Positions 50,535-59,677 of a stretch of DNA of 64,000 nucleotides are shown one piece after another. Origin of the DNA: Vulcanimicrobiota bacterium (GTDB lineage Bacteria > Vulcanimicrobiota > Xenobia > Xenobiales > JADMJV01); NCBI GenBank assembly GCA_023447635.1, contig JAEXNA010000062.1:15253-79252 (forward strand), given 5' to 3'. The position numbers and the translations under genes are program-made. A model generated the notes under the pieces. It saw only the letters and a list, made by a program, of their open reading frames with translations. It ran no database searches and was not told the DNA's origin. Every line of letters begins with the position of its first letter. Position 1 is the first letter of the stretch.

Positions 50535-51053
50535 ATGAGCCACCATGAGATCGAACCCAACCACTCCACTTCCGAGCGTGCGATCGACCCTGTCACGGGC
50601 GAGATTCTAGGCTCTTCCTCCCGAGAAAGAGCACGCGCGAAATCCGATATCATGACGACGGTCGGTGCTATTCTCTTCACCGCTTTCGGACTGTGGGGGA
50701 TCTACAGCCACCGGGTCGACATCAAAGCTATGCCGGACCCCGACCGGCAGGGGATCGCCTATAACCAGGACAGCTGGCAGCCTCGGCCCGCGCCGACGGT
50801 CGGCGCGAACGGCGATTCCGCCTCGACGGTGGCCAGCCTCAAGGCGAAGCTTGCCGAGGTCGAGGTCCTGGCTCGTCGCACTCATCAGGAAGCAGGACAC
50901 CGTGTTCTTCTCCAGCGCTTCGAGCGCCTCAGCGCCGTGCTCGAAAATCAGTCCGATGAAGCCGAGCACGCCTACGCCGAGCGCCGACTGAGCGAGTTGC
51001 GCGAAGATGTTGGTTCTTTCGAACAAGAGCTAAGAGAGATCAGCGCTCACTAA
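50535..51053 (+). CDS. Hypothetical membrane protein with coiled coil
   Basis: This 172-residue protein has a charged N-terminus of about 40 residues, one membrane helix (MTTVGAILFTAFGLWGIY), a proline-rich linker and a C-terminal coiled-coil-like region (from LKAKLAEVEVLARRTHQ to EQELREIS). The membrane topology is uncertain. It has a weak ribosome site. It is convergent with the cell-wall hydrolase gene at 51143, across a strong terminator. No family is recognised. Confidence 0.6.
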   Translation: MSHHEIEPNHSTSERAIDPVTGEILGSSSRERARAKSDIMTTVGAILFTAFGLWGIYSHRVDIKAMPDPDRQGIAYNQDSWQPRPAPTVGANGDSASTVASLKAKLAEVEVLARRTHQEAGHRVLLQRFERLSAVLENQSDEAEHAYAERRLSELREDVGSFEQELREISAH

Positions 51054-51058
51054 GCTCC

Positions 51059-51100
51059 AAAAAAAATCCCGCCGAACTGAGAGCCGGCGGGATTTTTTTT
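51059..51100. terminator. Bidirectional terminator, A8/T8 flanked
   Basis: A8-TCCCGCCG (51059-51074) pairs with CGGCGGGA-T8 (51085-51100) around a ten-base loop. It serves both convergent genes. Confidence 0.95.
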
Positions 51101-51142
51101 ATGCTCGGCAGGGGAGGAAAGGTTTCCTCTCCGGCCTTATGG

Positions 51143-52336
51143 CTAGGTGAAGCCCTTGACGCGGTCGCTCGAGTCGCCGCCCAGGCGCTCGTAGAAATCA
51201 CCAACGTTGGTCTTCCAGTGACGGTTCAGGCCGGTCGGGTCGTTCTTGGCGCCAACCGGGGCGTAGATGCCGGCGATGCCGTTGATAGAGTTAGCGCCCT
51301 TGTAGTATCCGCCCTCGCGGGTCAAAGAACGGGCCTGGGCATCGATCGAGTCGGCCACGGATTTGAACTTCTTGAGCCCCTTCTTGCCCATGATACCCAT
51401 GGCGTTGTTCTTGTTCTTGATGGCCTTGGACGTTCCACCACCGGTCTCTTGCATCGAGATGGCGGCCAGGAAACGGGGGTCGACGCCGTGCTTCTTGCCA
51501 GCTTCGATAAAGGCGTCAGCGTGCTTTTTCAGGCCGGCGGGCAGTTTTTCGGTCCAGCTGGTGTCTTCCGTGCCGGGGACCTTGGACTCCTCGCTTTTCT
51601 CGCCGGCCTGGGTTTCTTCGGTCGCTTTCGCTTCCTCACCAGGCTTGGCCTCGGCTGCCGCCTGCGTATCGCCGGCCGGCTGGTCGGCGGCAGCTTCGCT
51701 GGCGGCCTTCTGACCGGCCTGGTCGGCGACGGCAGCGGCGTCCTTGGCGCTGACATCGCCTTCCTGAGCGGCTTTGACGGTGTCGGCGGGGTTCGCTCCC
51801 TCGGCCTTGGTGTCTTCGCCGGACTTGGCTTCGGTGGCACCGGTCCCAAAGGCGCCACGGGTATCCTTACCGACGACTCCGTCGGCGTCGAGGCCCTGCG
51901 ACTTCTGGAACTTCTTGACGGCGTCGAGGGTCTTCTGGCCGAAGTCGCCATCGACGTCGAGCTTGGTGCCCATTTTCTCGTTGAGCATCTTCTGTAGCGC
52001 CTTGACGTTGTCGCCCTTGGCGCCTTTTTTCATCGTGCCGGTGCCCAGGTCGCCGACGCTGTTGGCCGCGGGAGCGGCGTCCTTGGCGGCCGAAGCGCCG
52101 TTGTCCCAGGCGCCAAAGTTGACGGGAGAGTTCGACGCGGCGGCTTCGCCGGCCTTGACTTCGCTGGAAACGTTGACTTTGTCCGAGGTGTCGGTGAGCT
52201 CAGGCTTGGGGCGCTTGACCTCGCTGGCCTCGGCTCGGGTTGAGGTGGGAGTGTTTTGCGTCGCCTGGTTCGCTTCCCTATTGGTGTTCGCTTTGTTGCG
52301 GTCGGTGCGAGTCTTGGTGGTTTCGGTGATGCTCAT
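51143..52336 (-). CDS. Cell-wall hydrolase with PG-binding domain, no Sec signal
   Basis: This 397-residue protein has a PG_binding_1 domain at about 101-163 (GAKGDNVKALQKMLNE and DGDFGQKTLDAVKKFQKSQG). An Ala/Glu/Asp-rich linker (about 165-265) follows, then a C-terminal glucosaminidase/lysozyme-like domain. That domain contains HGVDPRFLAAISMQETGGGT, a likely catalytic Glu in the MQETGG step. The first 60 residues are polar and Thr/Asn/Lys-rich (MSITETTKTRTDRNKANTNR), with no hydrophobic signal. It should cut peptidoglycan glycan strands if exported, so a non-Sec export route or N-terminal secretion signal of another type is likely. The start has AGGAG upstream. Confidence 0.82.
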   Translation of the reverse strand: MSITETTKTRTDRNKANTNREANQATQNTPTSTRAEASEVKRPKPELTDTSDKVNVSSEVKAGEAAASNSPVNFGAWDNGASAAKDAAPAANSVGDLGTGTMKKGAKGDNVKALQKMLNEKMGTKLDVDGDFGQKTLDAVKKFQKSQGLDADGVVGKDTRGAFGTGATEAKSGEDTKAEGANPADTVKAAQEGDVSAKDAAAVADQAGQKAASEAAADQPAGDTQAAAEAKPGEEAKATEETQAGEKSEESKVPGTEDTSWTEKLPAGLKKHADAFIEAGKKHGVDPRFLAAISMQETGGGTSKAIKNKNNAMGIMGKKGLKKFKSVADSIDAQARSLTREGGYYKGANSINGIAGIYAPVGAKNDPTGLNRHWKTNVGDFYERLGGDSSDRVKGFT

Positions 52337-52649
52337 CTGGGTGCTCTCCTGTCGGCCGAAGTTCTTGTCCCTATCTTACTCAGGCCCAGACAGGGGGGAA
52401 CCCGCCGCTTGTTTCTGCTTTGTAACAGTTGAGCGAGTTTGGTGCGAAAGGGGCGAAAATTGTGAACAGGGGGTTAACTTGCCACGGGCTTGGATCAGAA
52501 ATGTCCCGACACGACTCTTCTTTGGGTGCTTTGGGTCACTCTTGTAGTGTTTTCTAAAAATTTCCTTAAAAAAATGGCACAAAGTTGTAACATGAAACGG
52601 TCACCCCTGCTAAAATAGGGGCCGGGAGTGTGTGTGGGACGTGGTACTG
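52337..52649. other. Divergent intergenic region, cell-wall hydrolase / pilin operon
   Basis: These 313 bases hold the promoters of two divergent genes. A minus-strand TAAGAT-like -10 (about 52373-52378) lies before the hydrolase. The plus-strand promoter is annotated at 52585-52616. The middle is AT-richer than the surroundings. I see no ORF or RNA gene. Confidence 0.55.
52585..52616 (+). promoter_or_regulatory. Extended -10 promoter of the second pilin operon
   Basis: TGCTAAAAT (52608-52616) is an extended -10. TTGTAA (52585-52590) is a possible -35 at 20-bp spacing, longer than ideal, which extended -10 promoters tolerate. Confidence 0.5.
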
Positions 52650-54923
52650 ATGACTTTTCGTGATCGTAATCGTGGATTCTCTCTTATCGAGATGATCCTC
52701 GTCTTCTTCATGGCAGCGACGTTAATCGGGGTTACAGCGATTTCGCTACGCCGGTCTATCGATAGAGAGGGTCCGCGCGGGCTGGCCTACGCGATCGCAT
52801 CGGACCTTCGGGCCGCCCGGGCCGAGGCTCAGAGGTCAGGAAGCCAGGTCGCTTACTGTCTGCCCAGAGGGACAGGCGCCACGCTGTTTGCGCGGAGCGC
52901 GGTTACCCGGAAGGGAGAACAGCGCGCGGACGTCTACCGCACTCACGGCTATGCGGGCGATTTCGACGCCTCTATCTTCGTAGGCGGATGGAGCGGAGCC
53001 AGTCTAGGTTCCGCTCCCGTTCCTCCTCTTTCGCTCGACTGGCAGACAGCGCTGGATGGTCAACACGCTATCATCTTCCGTCCCGACGGGACGGCTTTCA
53101 GTCCAACCGTCCCCCGAAAAGATGGTCACTTCCCGATCCTGACCGGCGGCGCGTTCACGGTCGGCGGCACGGAAGCAGGTCTTCCCGCCCTGTCCGCGGT
53201 CACCGACCCCAATCTCGTCCGGGTTAGCGAGTCGGGATCGGTTTCGGTCGTCGAGAACACGACCCCGATCGGCGAACTTCCCTCTACCGGTGAGATTCCG
53301 GCCCAGGTCGCGCAGATTCTGTCTTCGGCGCTCCCCTCGGAGACGCCGCCTGACATCACGGGTATCCGCTACCTGCCCTCGCGCGTGCCCGGCCTGGACC
53401 CCGGGGTGGGGCAGAACTACGCCCAGATCCATCCCGAGCAGCGGGATGGGGCCGATCTCGAGTACGGCCTGGCCACGCTCGAGTTAAGCGCGACCGACCC
53501 ATCGGGTGGGCCTCTTTACTACGAACTTTCCAGTACCCCGAGCAAGGGCGACTTGCCCGGCAATTTCAGTGCTCAGAACGACCGCGGTCGAATGAACTAC
53601 ATTCAGGACTCTAACGGAGTATGGAAGTGGAGTGCGATTATCGCCTGGCGTCCGCCGCCCGGCTCGGAATCGGATACCGAGTTCCAGTTCCGAGTCCGGG
53701 TCTTCAACGACCGCGGCCTGGAAGACGTCGTCGAGTCGGGTGCGGGTCTGCTTCCGGTTTTCCGGACCCTCGGCTCTCCTCGATTGGCCTTGGAGGAAGA
53801 AGGCTCCGGTAACGTCTACATCGCCAATATCGATGGAGCGAGCGTCATGGAGGTGACACAGGGAGCCGGGAACGAGTCGAGACCGTTCTTCTCACCTGAC
53901 GGCACTCGACTGTTCACCTTCAACGGAGAGGGCTCGGCAACCCAACTCATCGTCCGTAACGCCGACGGTACAGGAAAAAGAGTTCTTAGCGATATTCCGA
54001 TGACGGCGGACGGAATCGAGATCAAGTTCGACCCGCTCTACGCGTTCGCAGCTTACAGCTACGAATCCGAACCGCCGACCTTCCCTTACTTCACCCTCGA
54101 GGAAGTGCCGATGCCTATGGGCCCGGACGATACGATGATGGAGATTCACTACAACGTCATCGGGCCTCATGAGGGCCGTCCTCCCATCAGTAAAACCCTC
54201 AAGATTCTTCACCTCAACTCCCAGGAAGAGCTGACCCTGACGGTCGCGCTTTCAGGAGAGGGGAGCACCAACTGGGGATGGGACGGGACGCGTCGCTTCC
54301 ATATCAACTTCCAAGAGTACGTCGGGGCCGACCCGGTCGCGGTTCCAGGCCCGGTCATCTCGGGTCCGGACCCCTATATCCCTTCGCCTGGCTATAAGAA
54401 TTCCGGGTATCGCACGAAGCAACTGCTAGGCTACCCTCCGACCATCGTGGACGTGGGAGATGCTCCCCCCCAACCTAACTATCAGGGTTACTCCAATCGG
54501 AATTGGAGCAACTGGGTGCTGGCCAAGTACGAGACTCTGGAGGCCGGCGACGGTACCTTCCTCCGGTTGAGAAACCTCGATACGGACCAAAACGTGGACC
54601 TGGGGGTCTCCGATCAGGTTTTGGGCGACCCGAGTTGGTCTCCGGACGGCCGTTCCGTGATCTATCTCTGTCGAGACGGCACAGGGAACTTCCGACTGGT
54701 CAATCGCGTTCTGCTCGGGGGCGGCGGGGCCGCATCGCCACAGGCCGAGGTTACGGTACTGACGCAGAACGGAGTGGCCAATCCCAAGCTTTCTCCCGAG
54801 GGGGACTACGTCTACTTCCTGCGGGGGGCTCATCTATGGCGCTGCCGGGTTCAGGAGAACTCGGAAGAGACCGTAGTTCGGCTTTCAGATAAACGGATTG
54901 TGAACTATGCCATCACGCGCTAG
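52650..54923 (+). CDS. Giant GspH/FimT-like pseudopilin with beta-propeller-like region
   Basis: This 757-residue protein begins with a class III prepilin leader and helix: MTFRDRNRG then FSLIEMILVFFMAATLI, with Glu at +5. A GspH/FimT-like core follows (to about residue 220). A cadherin/Ig-like segment (LATLELSATDPSGGPLYYEL) comes next. The C-terminal 380 residues carry PD40/TolB-type propeller repeats: SRPFFSPDGTRLFTF, GDPSWSPDGRSVIYL and ANPKLSPEGDYVYFL. Normal GspH proteins are about 170-200 residues, so this is a large fusion. I use ATG 52650; GTG 52632 is also possible. The next gene starts before its end (overlap 17 bases). Confidence 0.82.
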   Translation: MTFRDRNRGFSLIEMILVFFMAATLIGVTAISLRRSIDREGPRGLAYAIASDLRAARAEAQRSGSQVAYCLPRGTGATLFARSAVTRKGEQRADVYRTHGYAGDFDASIFVGGWSGASLGSAPVPPLSLDWQTALDGQHAIIFRPDGTAFSPTVPRKDGHFPILTGGAFTVGGTEAGLPALSAVTDPNLVRVSESGSVSVVENTTPIGELPSTGEIPAQVAQILSSALPSETPPDITGIRYLPSRVPGLDPGVGQNYAQIHPEQRDGADLEYGLATLELSATDPSGGPLYYELSSTPSKGDLPGNFSAQNDRGRMNYIQDSNGVWKWSAIIAWRPPPGSESDTEFQFRVRVFNDRGLEDVVESGAGLLPVFRTLGSPRLALEEEGSGNVYIANIDGASVMEVTQGAGNESRPFFSPDGTRLFTFNGEGSATQLIVRNADGTGKRVLSDIPMTADGIEIKFDPLYAFAAYSYESEPPTFPYFTLEEVPMPMGPDDTMMEIHYNVIGPHEGRPPISKTLKILHLNSQEELTLTVALSGEGSTNWGWDGTRRFHINFQEYVGADPVAVPGPVISGPDPYIPSPGYKNSGYRTKQLLGYPPTIVDVGDAPPQPNYQGYSNRNWSNWVLAKYETLEAGDGTFLRLRNLDTDQNVDLGVSDQVLGDPSWSPDGRSVIYLCRDGTGNFRLVNRVLLGGGGAASPQAEVTVLTQNGVANPKLSPEGDYVYFLRGAHLWRCRVQENSEETVVRLSDKRIVNYAITR

Positions 54924-55686
54924 GCGCGGGTTCTCGTTGCTCGAAGCGATCTTTGCGAGCTTTCTTATGCTCACTTCGATCGCCATTGCGACCTTTTTGG
55001 TGTCGGCGTCCATGCGGGCGTCGGCCAGCAACGAGAAAAAAATCGTGGCTTCCATGGTGGCGGAAAGCGCCATGGAAGAGATTCGTGCGTCAGCGAATGA
55101 GAACTACACGGCGCTGTCTGGGACCTATAACAACCGAACCTGGACCTATCCCAACTTCCCAGATTACCAGGTTCGCTCTCGCGTGGACTGGGATCCGCTC
55201 AGTGTCCCTTGCTCTTCCTTGGAGCAGCAGTATGCCGCCAACGCCGAATTCCCGGCGCCGGCCCGTACGGTTTTTGGGCGCTCACTGTGGAAGGTCGAAG
55301 TCGATGTCTCCTGGAGCGCGCTTCCTCGCGACCGAGTACGGCTGCTGAGCCACATTGCGGATTGGCAGCCGGTAGGGACCCTTACTATTGCTATCACGGG
55401 CGGGGGCGGTGAACTGGCCCGTGACGCTGAGCTGACGTTTTCCGCCGAAGCTCGCAATAACGGGGTTCCCTTGAAGGACCTGGTGCTGAGCTGGTATGTC
55501 GAGCCGCTGGACGGCTACGGAACTATCTCGCGCGTGAGTCGCGATGGGTCGCAGTGCGTCTTCAAGAACGTCTATCGTAACTACGACGGCAGCTACACGC
55601 ACGCGCCAGGGCGATGCCAGTTGGTCGTGCGGGCTATCTACCAGGGACGTGAGCAGACCAATCGCGTCATCATTAACTGCCTATGA
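54907..55686 (+). CDS. PilV/GspI-like minor pilin
   Basis: This 259-residue pseudopilin has leader MPSRARRG and helix FSLLEAIFASFLMLTSIAIA with Glu at +5. A long globular part follows with a beta-sandwich segment (TIAITGGGGELARDAELTFS) resembling an Ig-like domain. It overlaps the preceding giant pseudopilin and the next pilin (ATGA). It is part of a five-gene pilin operon. Confidence 0.85.
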   Translation: MPSRARRGFSLLEAIFASFLMLTSIAIATFLVSASMRASASNEKKIVASMVAESAMEEIRASANENYTALSGTYNNRTWTYPNFPDYQVRSRVDWDPLSVPCSSLEQQYAANAEFPAPARTVFGRSLWKVEVDVSWSALPRDRVRLLSHIADWQPVGTLTIAITGGGGELARDAELTFSAEARNNGVPLKDLVLSWYVEPLDGYGTISRVSRDGSQCVFKNVYRNYDGSYTHAPGRCQLVVRAIYQGREQTNRVIINCL

Positions 55687-56192
55687 AGACGCGTCCCCGA
55701 GGCTTCTCCCTTATCGAAGCGCTCTATGCGATGTTTTTGACTTTCCTGGTTCTGAGCGCCCTGACATTCCTGCTCCAGCAGGTTTCGGCGGCTAAGACCA
55801 CCATCAAGGAGAGCGGATTGATGGCCGAAATCTACCACGCCAGCAGTCTCATTCGAACCGATCTTGGCGCGTCGAACGGCACAGTGACGCCCGCCTCGGG
55901 TGAGGCGGCTCAGTTGACCGTGGTCACTTTGGCGCCGAACAGCGATTACGAGTTTGACGCGGATGCTCCCACGAACGTCGCCGACAGCTACATTACCACC
56001 AATGTGACCTATCGTCTCGGCGACGGGTTTCTTCGCCGAATTCGTACCGGTGGCGTGACCGGCGACGATGCCCTTTTGCCACTGGAGTCGTTCACCGTTC
56101 GTCGTTCCGAGGGACGTCTCGATGTGGACTACGGTGTGAAGAACGAACGACGTTCTCGCGTGTATACCATTGTGTTCAGGATTAAGCCGTGA
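55683..56192 (+). CDS. GspJ/PilW-like minor pilin
   Basis: This 169-residue pseudopilin has leader MKTRPRG and helix FSLIEALYAMFLTFLVLSAL with Glu at +5, then a beta-rich domain ending VKNERRSRVYTIVFRIKP. It overlaps both neighbours by four bases, showing tight translational coupling. The short C-terminal domain distinguishes it from the two larger pilins upstream. Confidence 0.85.
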   Translation: MKTRPRGFSLIEALYAMFLTFLVLSALTFLLQQVSAAKTTIKESGLMAEIYHASSLIRTDLGASNGTVTPASGEAAQLTVVTLAPNSDYEFDADAPTNVADSYITTNVTYRLGDGFLRRIRTGGVTGDDALLPLESFTVRRSEGRLDVDYGVKNERRSRVYTIVFRIKP

Positions 56193-56665
56193 TGCGCCGA
56201 CTGTTTCGCCGTAAAGGCTTTTTGCTGGTCTTTGCTTTGATGTTAACGGTTCTGATCACCGTTATCGGGTTCGGTATGCTGAGCGCCTTCAAGGGCAACT
56301 ACGCCGCCTCCCGAAGCGTGCTCGAATCGATTCAGGCTCGCAGTCTGGCGCGGAGCGGGATGGAAGACGTGCGGGTGAAGCTGGCTCGAAACCCTTTCTT
56401 CCCTTCCGGAGTCGGGGATGAGCAGAAGGTGTTCAGCTACTCCGAGATCGTGAGAGATTTCGACGGGAACGACATAGGCTCTTATCAGGTCACGGTCGAC
56501 CGTTCCTGGCGTGATACCCACCACGTGATCCTGGTCGAGTCGATCGGGATTGCCGGAGAGGCCGAAGCGAACTCGGCTCGCCACACCCTATACGGAGAGT
56601 TGCACACTCAGGAGGGGAACTACGTTTTCAAGATCTGGCAGGAGGGGGCTCTTCCCCAGCTGTGA
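56189..56665 (+). CDS. PilX/GspK-like minor pilin
   Basis: This 158-residue protein has a short basic N-terminus (MRRLFRRKG) and the hydrophobic helix FLLVFALMLTVLITVIGFGM without the Glu at +5, as in GspK/PilX tip components. The SLARSGMEDVRVKLARNP block is typical. GTG 56189 overlaps the previous stop; ATG 56192 is equally usable. It probably sits at the pilus tip with the preceding pseudopilins. Confidence 0.82.
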   Translation: MMRRLFRRKGFLLVFALMLTVLITVIGFGMLSAFKGNYAASRSVLESIQARSLARSGMEDVRVKLARNPFFPSGVGDEQKVFSYSEIVRDFDGNDIGSYQVTVDRSWRDTHHVILVESIGIAGEAEANSARHTLYGELHTQEGNYVFKIWQEGALPQL

Positions 56666-57780
56666 TCGACCTTTCCGACTTTTCGCCTTCGCATCTTTGG
56701 ATGCAGCTCCAACACTGGCTTCGCTCGCGAAAGAGCCCTGACCAGCTGACCTGCTCGACCGCCTCACTGGCAACCTTTACCAAGCAGTTAGCTACGCTTT
56801 TGGGCTCGGGGATTTCCTTGCTGGATGGGTTGTCCTCGCTAGCTCGTGACGATGCCGAGGAGGTGCTCTATACCACGGTCATTCCCGACCTCTCGCGGAG
56901 AGTGGCTCATGGCTCCAGGCTCTCCGTCAGCATGGGCGCCTACAGCCGAATCTTTCCGCGAACCTACCTGGCCTTGATCAAGGCGGCGGAGGAGACCGGG
57001 AACCTGGTGCCTGTTCTGCACGACCTCTCTCACTGGCTGGACCGTAAAGAGCAGGGGAGGCAGCATATCAAGAAGGCGCTCTCTTACCCGGCGGTGATCG
57101 TGGTCGTTTCGGGTGTATTGACGATAGGGCTCTTTCAGACTGTCATTCCTGGGATTCTGGAGACCGTTCTCGGCCTGGGCGTAGCGCTTCCCGCCCCGAC
57201 GCGCTTACTGCTGTTCATCGTGGCGGTGGTCAAACACCCTTTGACCTGGGTTTTGGCCGTTCTCGTTGCGATCGGTCTGGTGAGCTATCTGCGAACCGAA
57301 CAGGGGTGGATGAGGCTCATCATCTTTCTGTCCAGCACCCCCGTCATCGGAGACATCATCAAGACCTCCGGCGCCTCTCGGTATGCTTTGACGCTGGCGA
57401 TGCTGATGGAGCGGGGGATCGACATCATGCGGGCCGTGCGAATCGCCAGCGAGGCGACCGGTAGCCCCTTGTTGGAACAAGACTGCAATCGGGTCTCTCG
57501 CGGTATTCGCGAAGGGGACGGCCTGGGAAGTCTGATGCAGGGCAGCACCCTCTATCCTCGCTTGCTGGTTGGGCTAACCGAGGTGGGCGACGAGTCGGGG
57601 CAGTTGACGCCGATGCTGCGGAGGGCTGGCGACGTGCTCGCCGAGGACGTGAGTCACCGGGTCGATACCTTCCTGAATCTGCTCGAGCCTATCGTGCTGG
57701 GAATCCTTTCCATGGCGGTGGGGTTTGTGGTCGTCGCGATTTTGATGCCTCTGGCCAGCCTGACGGCCTCCTTGGGATAG
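56662..57780 (+). CDS. Type II secretion/type IV pilus platform protein (GspF/PilC)
   Basis: This 372-residue polytopic membrane protein has two T2SSF repeats. The first contains FTKQLATLLGSGISLLDGLSSLA and the conserved FPRTYLALIKAAEETGNL. The second contains YALTLAMLMERGIDIMRAVRIA and LYPRLLVGLTEVGDESGQL. It forms the inner-membrane platform for pilus or pseudopilus assembly. GTG start overlaps the preceding pilin. The assembly ATPase and secretin are not in the window, so the operon depends on genes elsewhere. Confidence 0.95.
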   Translation: MIDLSDFSPSHLWMQLQHWLRSRKSPDQLTCSTASLATFTKQLATLLGSGISLLDGLSSLARDDAEEVLYTTVIPDLSRRVAHGSRLSVSMGAYSRIFPRTYLALIKAAEETGNLVPVLHDLSHWLDRKEQGRQHIKKALSYPAVIVVVSGVLTIGLFQTVIPGILETVLGLGVALPAPTRLLLFIVAVVKHPLTWVLAVLVAIGLVSYLRTEQGWMRLIIFLSSTPVIGDIIKTSGASRYALTLAMLMERGIDIMRAVRIASEATGSPLLEQDCNRVSRGIREGDGLGSLMQGSTLYPRLLVGLTEVGDESGQLTPMLRRAGDVLAEDVSHRVDTFLNLLEPIVLGILSMAVGFVVVAILMPLASLTASLG

Positions 57781-57843
57781 CCGCAAGCCGGAGAAGGGAA
57801 ACGGTTGACAGGGCCCGTCTCAGGGCCTAAACTACGCCGGATT

Positions 57844-59280
57844 ATGTTCGAGTCACTGTCGGAAAAAATCAGCGGTGTTATAGACAAGCTGCGCGGTCGG
57901 GGTAAGCTCACCGAGGCGGATGTCAAGGACGCCCTGCGCGAGGTACGCCGCGCTCTCTTGGAAGCGGACGTCTCCCTTTCCGTGGTCAAGACCTTTATCG
58001 ATAAGGTCCGCGAGAAAGCTATCGGGGAAGAGCTGTGGAAAAGCCTGACTCCCGGCCAGCTGGTGGTAAAACACGTCCGCGACGAACTGGTCGAGCTGAT
58101 GGGCGGATCGGCTGTGCCGCTCGAGTTCTCTGCCGACCCTCCCACCGTCTTTATGATGGTTGGTCTCAACGGTCACGGTAAGACGACGTCTTCCGGTAAG
58201 CTGGCGCTCTACCTCAAGGAGAAGGAGAAGAAAAAAGTTCTCCTTGCCGCCACTGACATCTACCGGCCGGCCGCTATCAAACAGCTCGAGGTTCTGGGCG
58301 AACAGCTCGGCGTTCCCGTCTTTCATATGGGGGACAAGAACGACCCCGTAGACATCTCGAAGGCGGCCGTGGCGCACGCCGAAAAAGAGGGATTCGACGT
58401 CGTCATCATCGACACGGCGGGTCGCTTGCACGTCGACAGCGAGCTGATGGACGAGCTCGAGCGCACTCGAAAGGCGATCAATCCCGACGAAGTGCTGATG
58501 GTGGTCGACGCGATGACGGGTCAAGACGCCGTCAATATCGCCGACCAGTTCGCCAAGCAGATCAAGACCACCGGCGTCATCATGACCAAGCTCGACGGCG
58601 ACGCCCGTGGTGGTGCGGCCCTGTCGGTACGCGAAGTTACCGGTCAGCCGATCAAATTTATCGGTCTGGGCGAGCGCCTGCAGGCGCTGGAAGTTTTCCA
58701 TCCCGACCGCATGGCTTCGAGAATCCTGGGCATGGGCGACGTGCTTGGCCTCATCGAAAAGGCCGAAGCCACGATGGACCAGGAAGAGGCCGCTGCTCTC
58801 GAGCAGAAGATCCTCGAGAACAACTTCGACCTCGACGATTTTCTTGGCCAGATGCAACAGATCCGCAAGCTCGGACCGCTGCAAGATCTCATCAAGATGC
58901 TCCCCGGTGTCGGCAACAACCCCGCCCTGCGGGAGCTCAACGTCGACGAGAGTCGGTTCGCCCGCATGGAGGCGATCATTCGCTCCATGACCCTCAAAGA
59001 GCGACGCCACCCCGAGATCATTAACGCGTCGCGCAAGAAGCGTATCGCCTCGGGTTCGGGCAACGAAGTGTCCGAAGTCAACAATCTTCTCAAGCAGTTC
59101 GGCATGCTGCAAAAAATGATGTCGAGCCTCACTGGAGGAGGCGGTTTTCCGGGAATGCCCAGGCTTCCCGGAATGCCGGGAGGCAAGAAGGGGAAAAGCT
59201 CACAGGGCAACCCCAACAAAAAGGGCAAGAAGAAGATCAAGGGAATTGGCTTGCCCTTCAAAATGCCTTTCGGCCGATAG
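57844..59280 (+). CDS. ffh: Signal recognition particle protein Ffh
   Basis: This 478-residue GTPase targets nascent membrane proteins. It has the N domain, G domain with G1 GLNGHGKTTSSGK, DTAGR, TKLDGDARGG, and the C-terminal methionine-rich M domain (FGMLQKMMSSL, then GMPRLPGMPGG). The C-terminus is Lys-rich. ATG 57844 starts the canonical MFESLSEKISG; the longer frame to 57805 is not conserved. It heads the ffh-rpsP-khpA-rimM-trmD cluster. Confidence 0.97.
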   Translation: MFESLSEKISGVIDKLRGRGKLTEADVKDALREVRRALLEADVSLSVVKTFIDKVREKAIGEELWKSLTPGQLVVKHVRDELVELMGGSAVPLEFSADPPTVFMMVGLNGHGKTTSSGKLALYLKEKEKKKVLLAATDIYRPAAIKQLEVLGEQLGVPVFHMGDKNDPVDISKAAVAHAEKEGFDVVIIDTAGRLHVDSELMDELERTRKAINPDEVLMVVDAMTGQDAVNIADQFAKQIKTTGVIMTKLDGDARGGAALSVREVTGQPIKFIGLGERLQALEVFHPDRMASRILGMGDVLGLIEKAEATMDQEEAAALEQKILENNFDLDDFLGQMQQIRKLGPLQDLIKMLPGVGNNPALRELNVDESRFARMEAIIRSMTLKERRHPEIINASRKKRIASGSGNEVSEVNNLLKQFGMLQKMMSSLTGGGGFPGMPRLPGMPGGKKGKSSQGNPNKKGKKKIKGIGLPFKMPFGR

Positions 59281-59360
59281 GCCAGAATTTTTTGCTCCGG
59301 CGCTTTTGACCGAGCCCGGCTAGCTTTGACAACAAACGTTCAAACGGAGGAACATTAGAA

Positions 59361-59669
59361 ATGGTCAAGTTGAGACTCACCCGCGTGGGTAAGAAAAAGC
59401 AGCCTAGCTACCGCCTGGTGGCCGCTGACTCGAGAAAGCCTAGAGACGGCCGCTTCATCGAGATCCTGGGACACTACAATCCTATGGTCGAGCCGCAGAC
59501 CCTCACTCTGAAAGAAGAGAAGGTTCTGGAGTGGCTGAAGAAGGGCGCCCAGCCTACCGAAGCGCTGAAGCGCCTGCTGGTTCGTGACGGCCTGTGGAAG
59601 AAATTTACCGGCAAGGACCACCAGTACCCGGCTCCCAAACCCAAGGCTGAAGCCGCTCCCGCCGAGTAG
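59361..59669 (+). CDS. rpsP: 30S ribosomal protein S16
   Basis: This 102-residue protein opens MVKLRLTRVGKKKQPSYRLV and continues DGRFIEILGHYNP, both diagnostic of S16. The C-terminal Ala/Lys/Pro extension is modest. GGAGG lies before the ATG. It is followed by khpA nine bases later. Confidence 0.97.
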   Translation: MVKLRLTRVGKKKQPSYRLVAADSRKPRDGRFIEILGHYNPMVEPQTLTLKEEKVLEWLKKGAQPTEALKRLLVRDGLWKKFTGKDHQYPAPKPKAEAAPAE

Positions 59670-59677
59670 GCTCCTTC

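Noticed and set aside
52574..52591. Sigma54-like TGGCAC...TTGT element before the second pilin operon
   Set aside because: The spacing is one base short and the -12 GC is GT, so it does not meet the consensus. The extended -10 nearby is a better promoter.
57853..59112. Minus-strand frame of 419 codons opposite ffh
   Set aside because: It is antisense to an essential conserved gene and has no family features.
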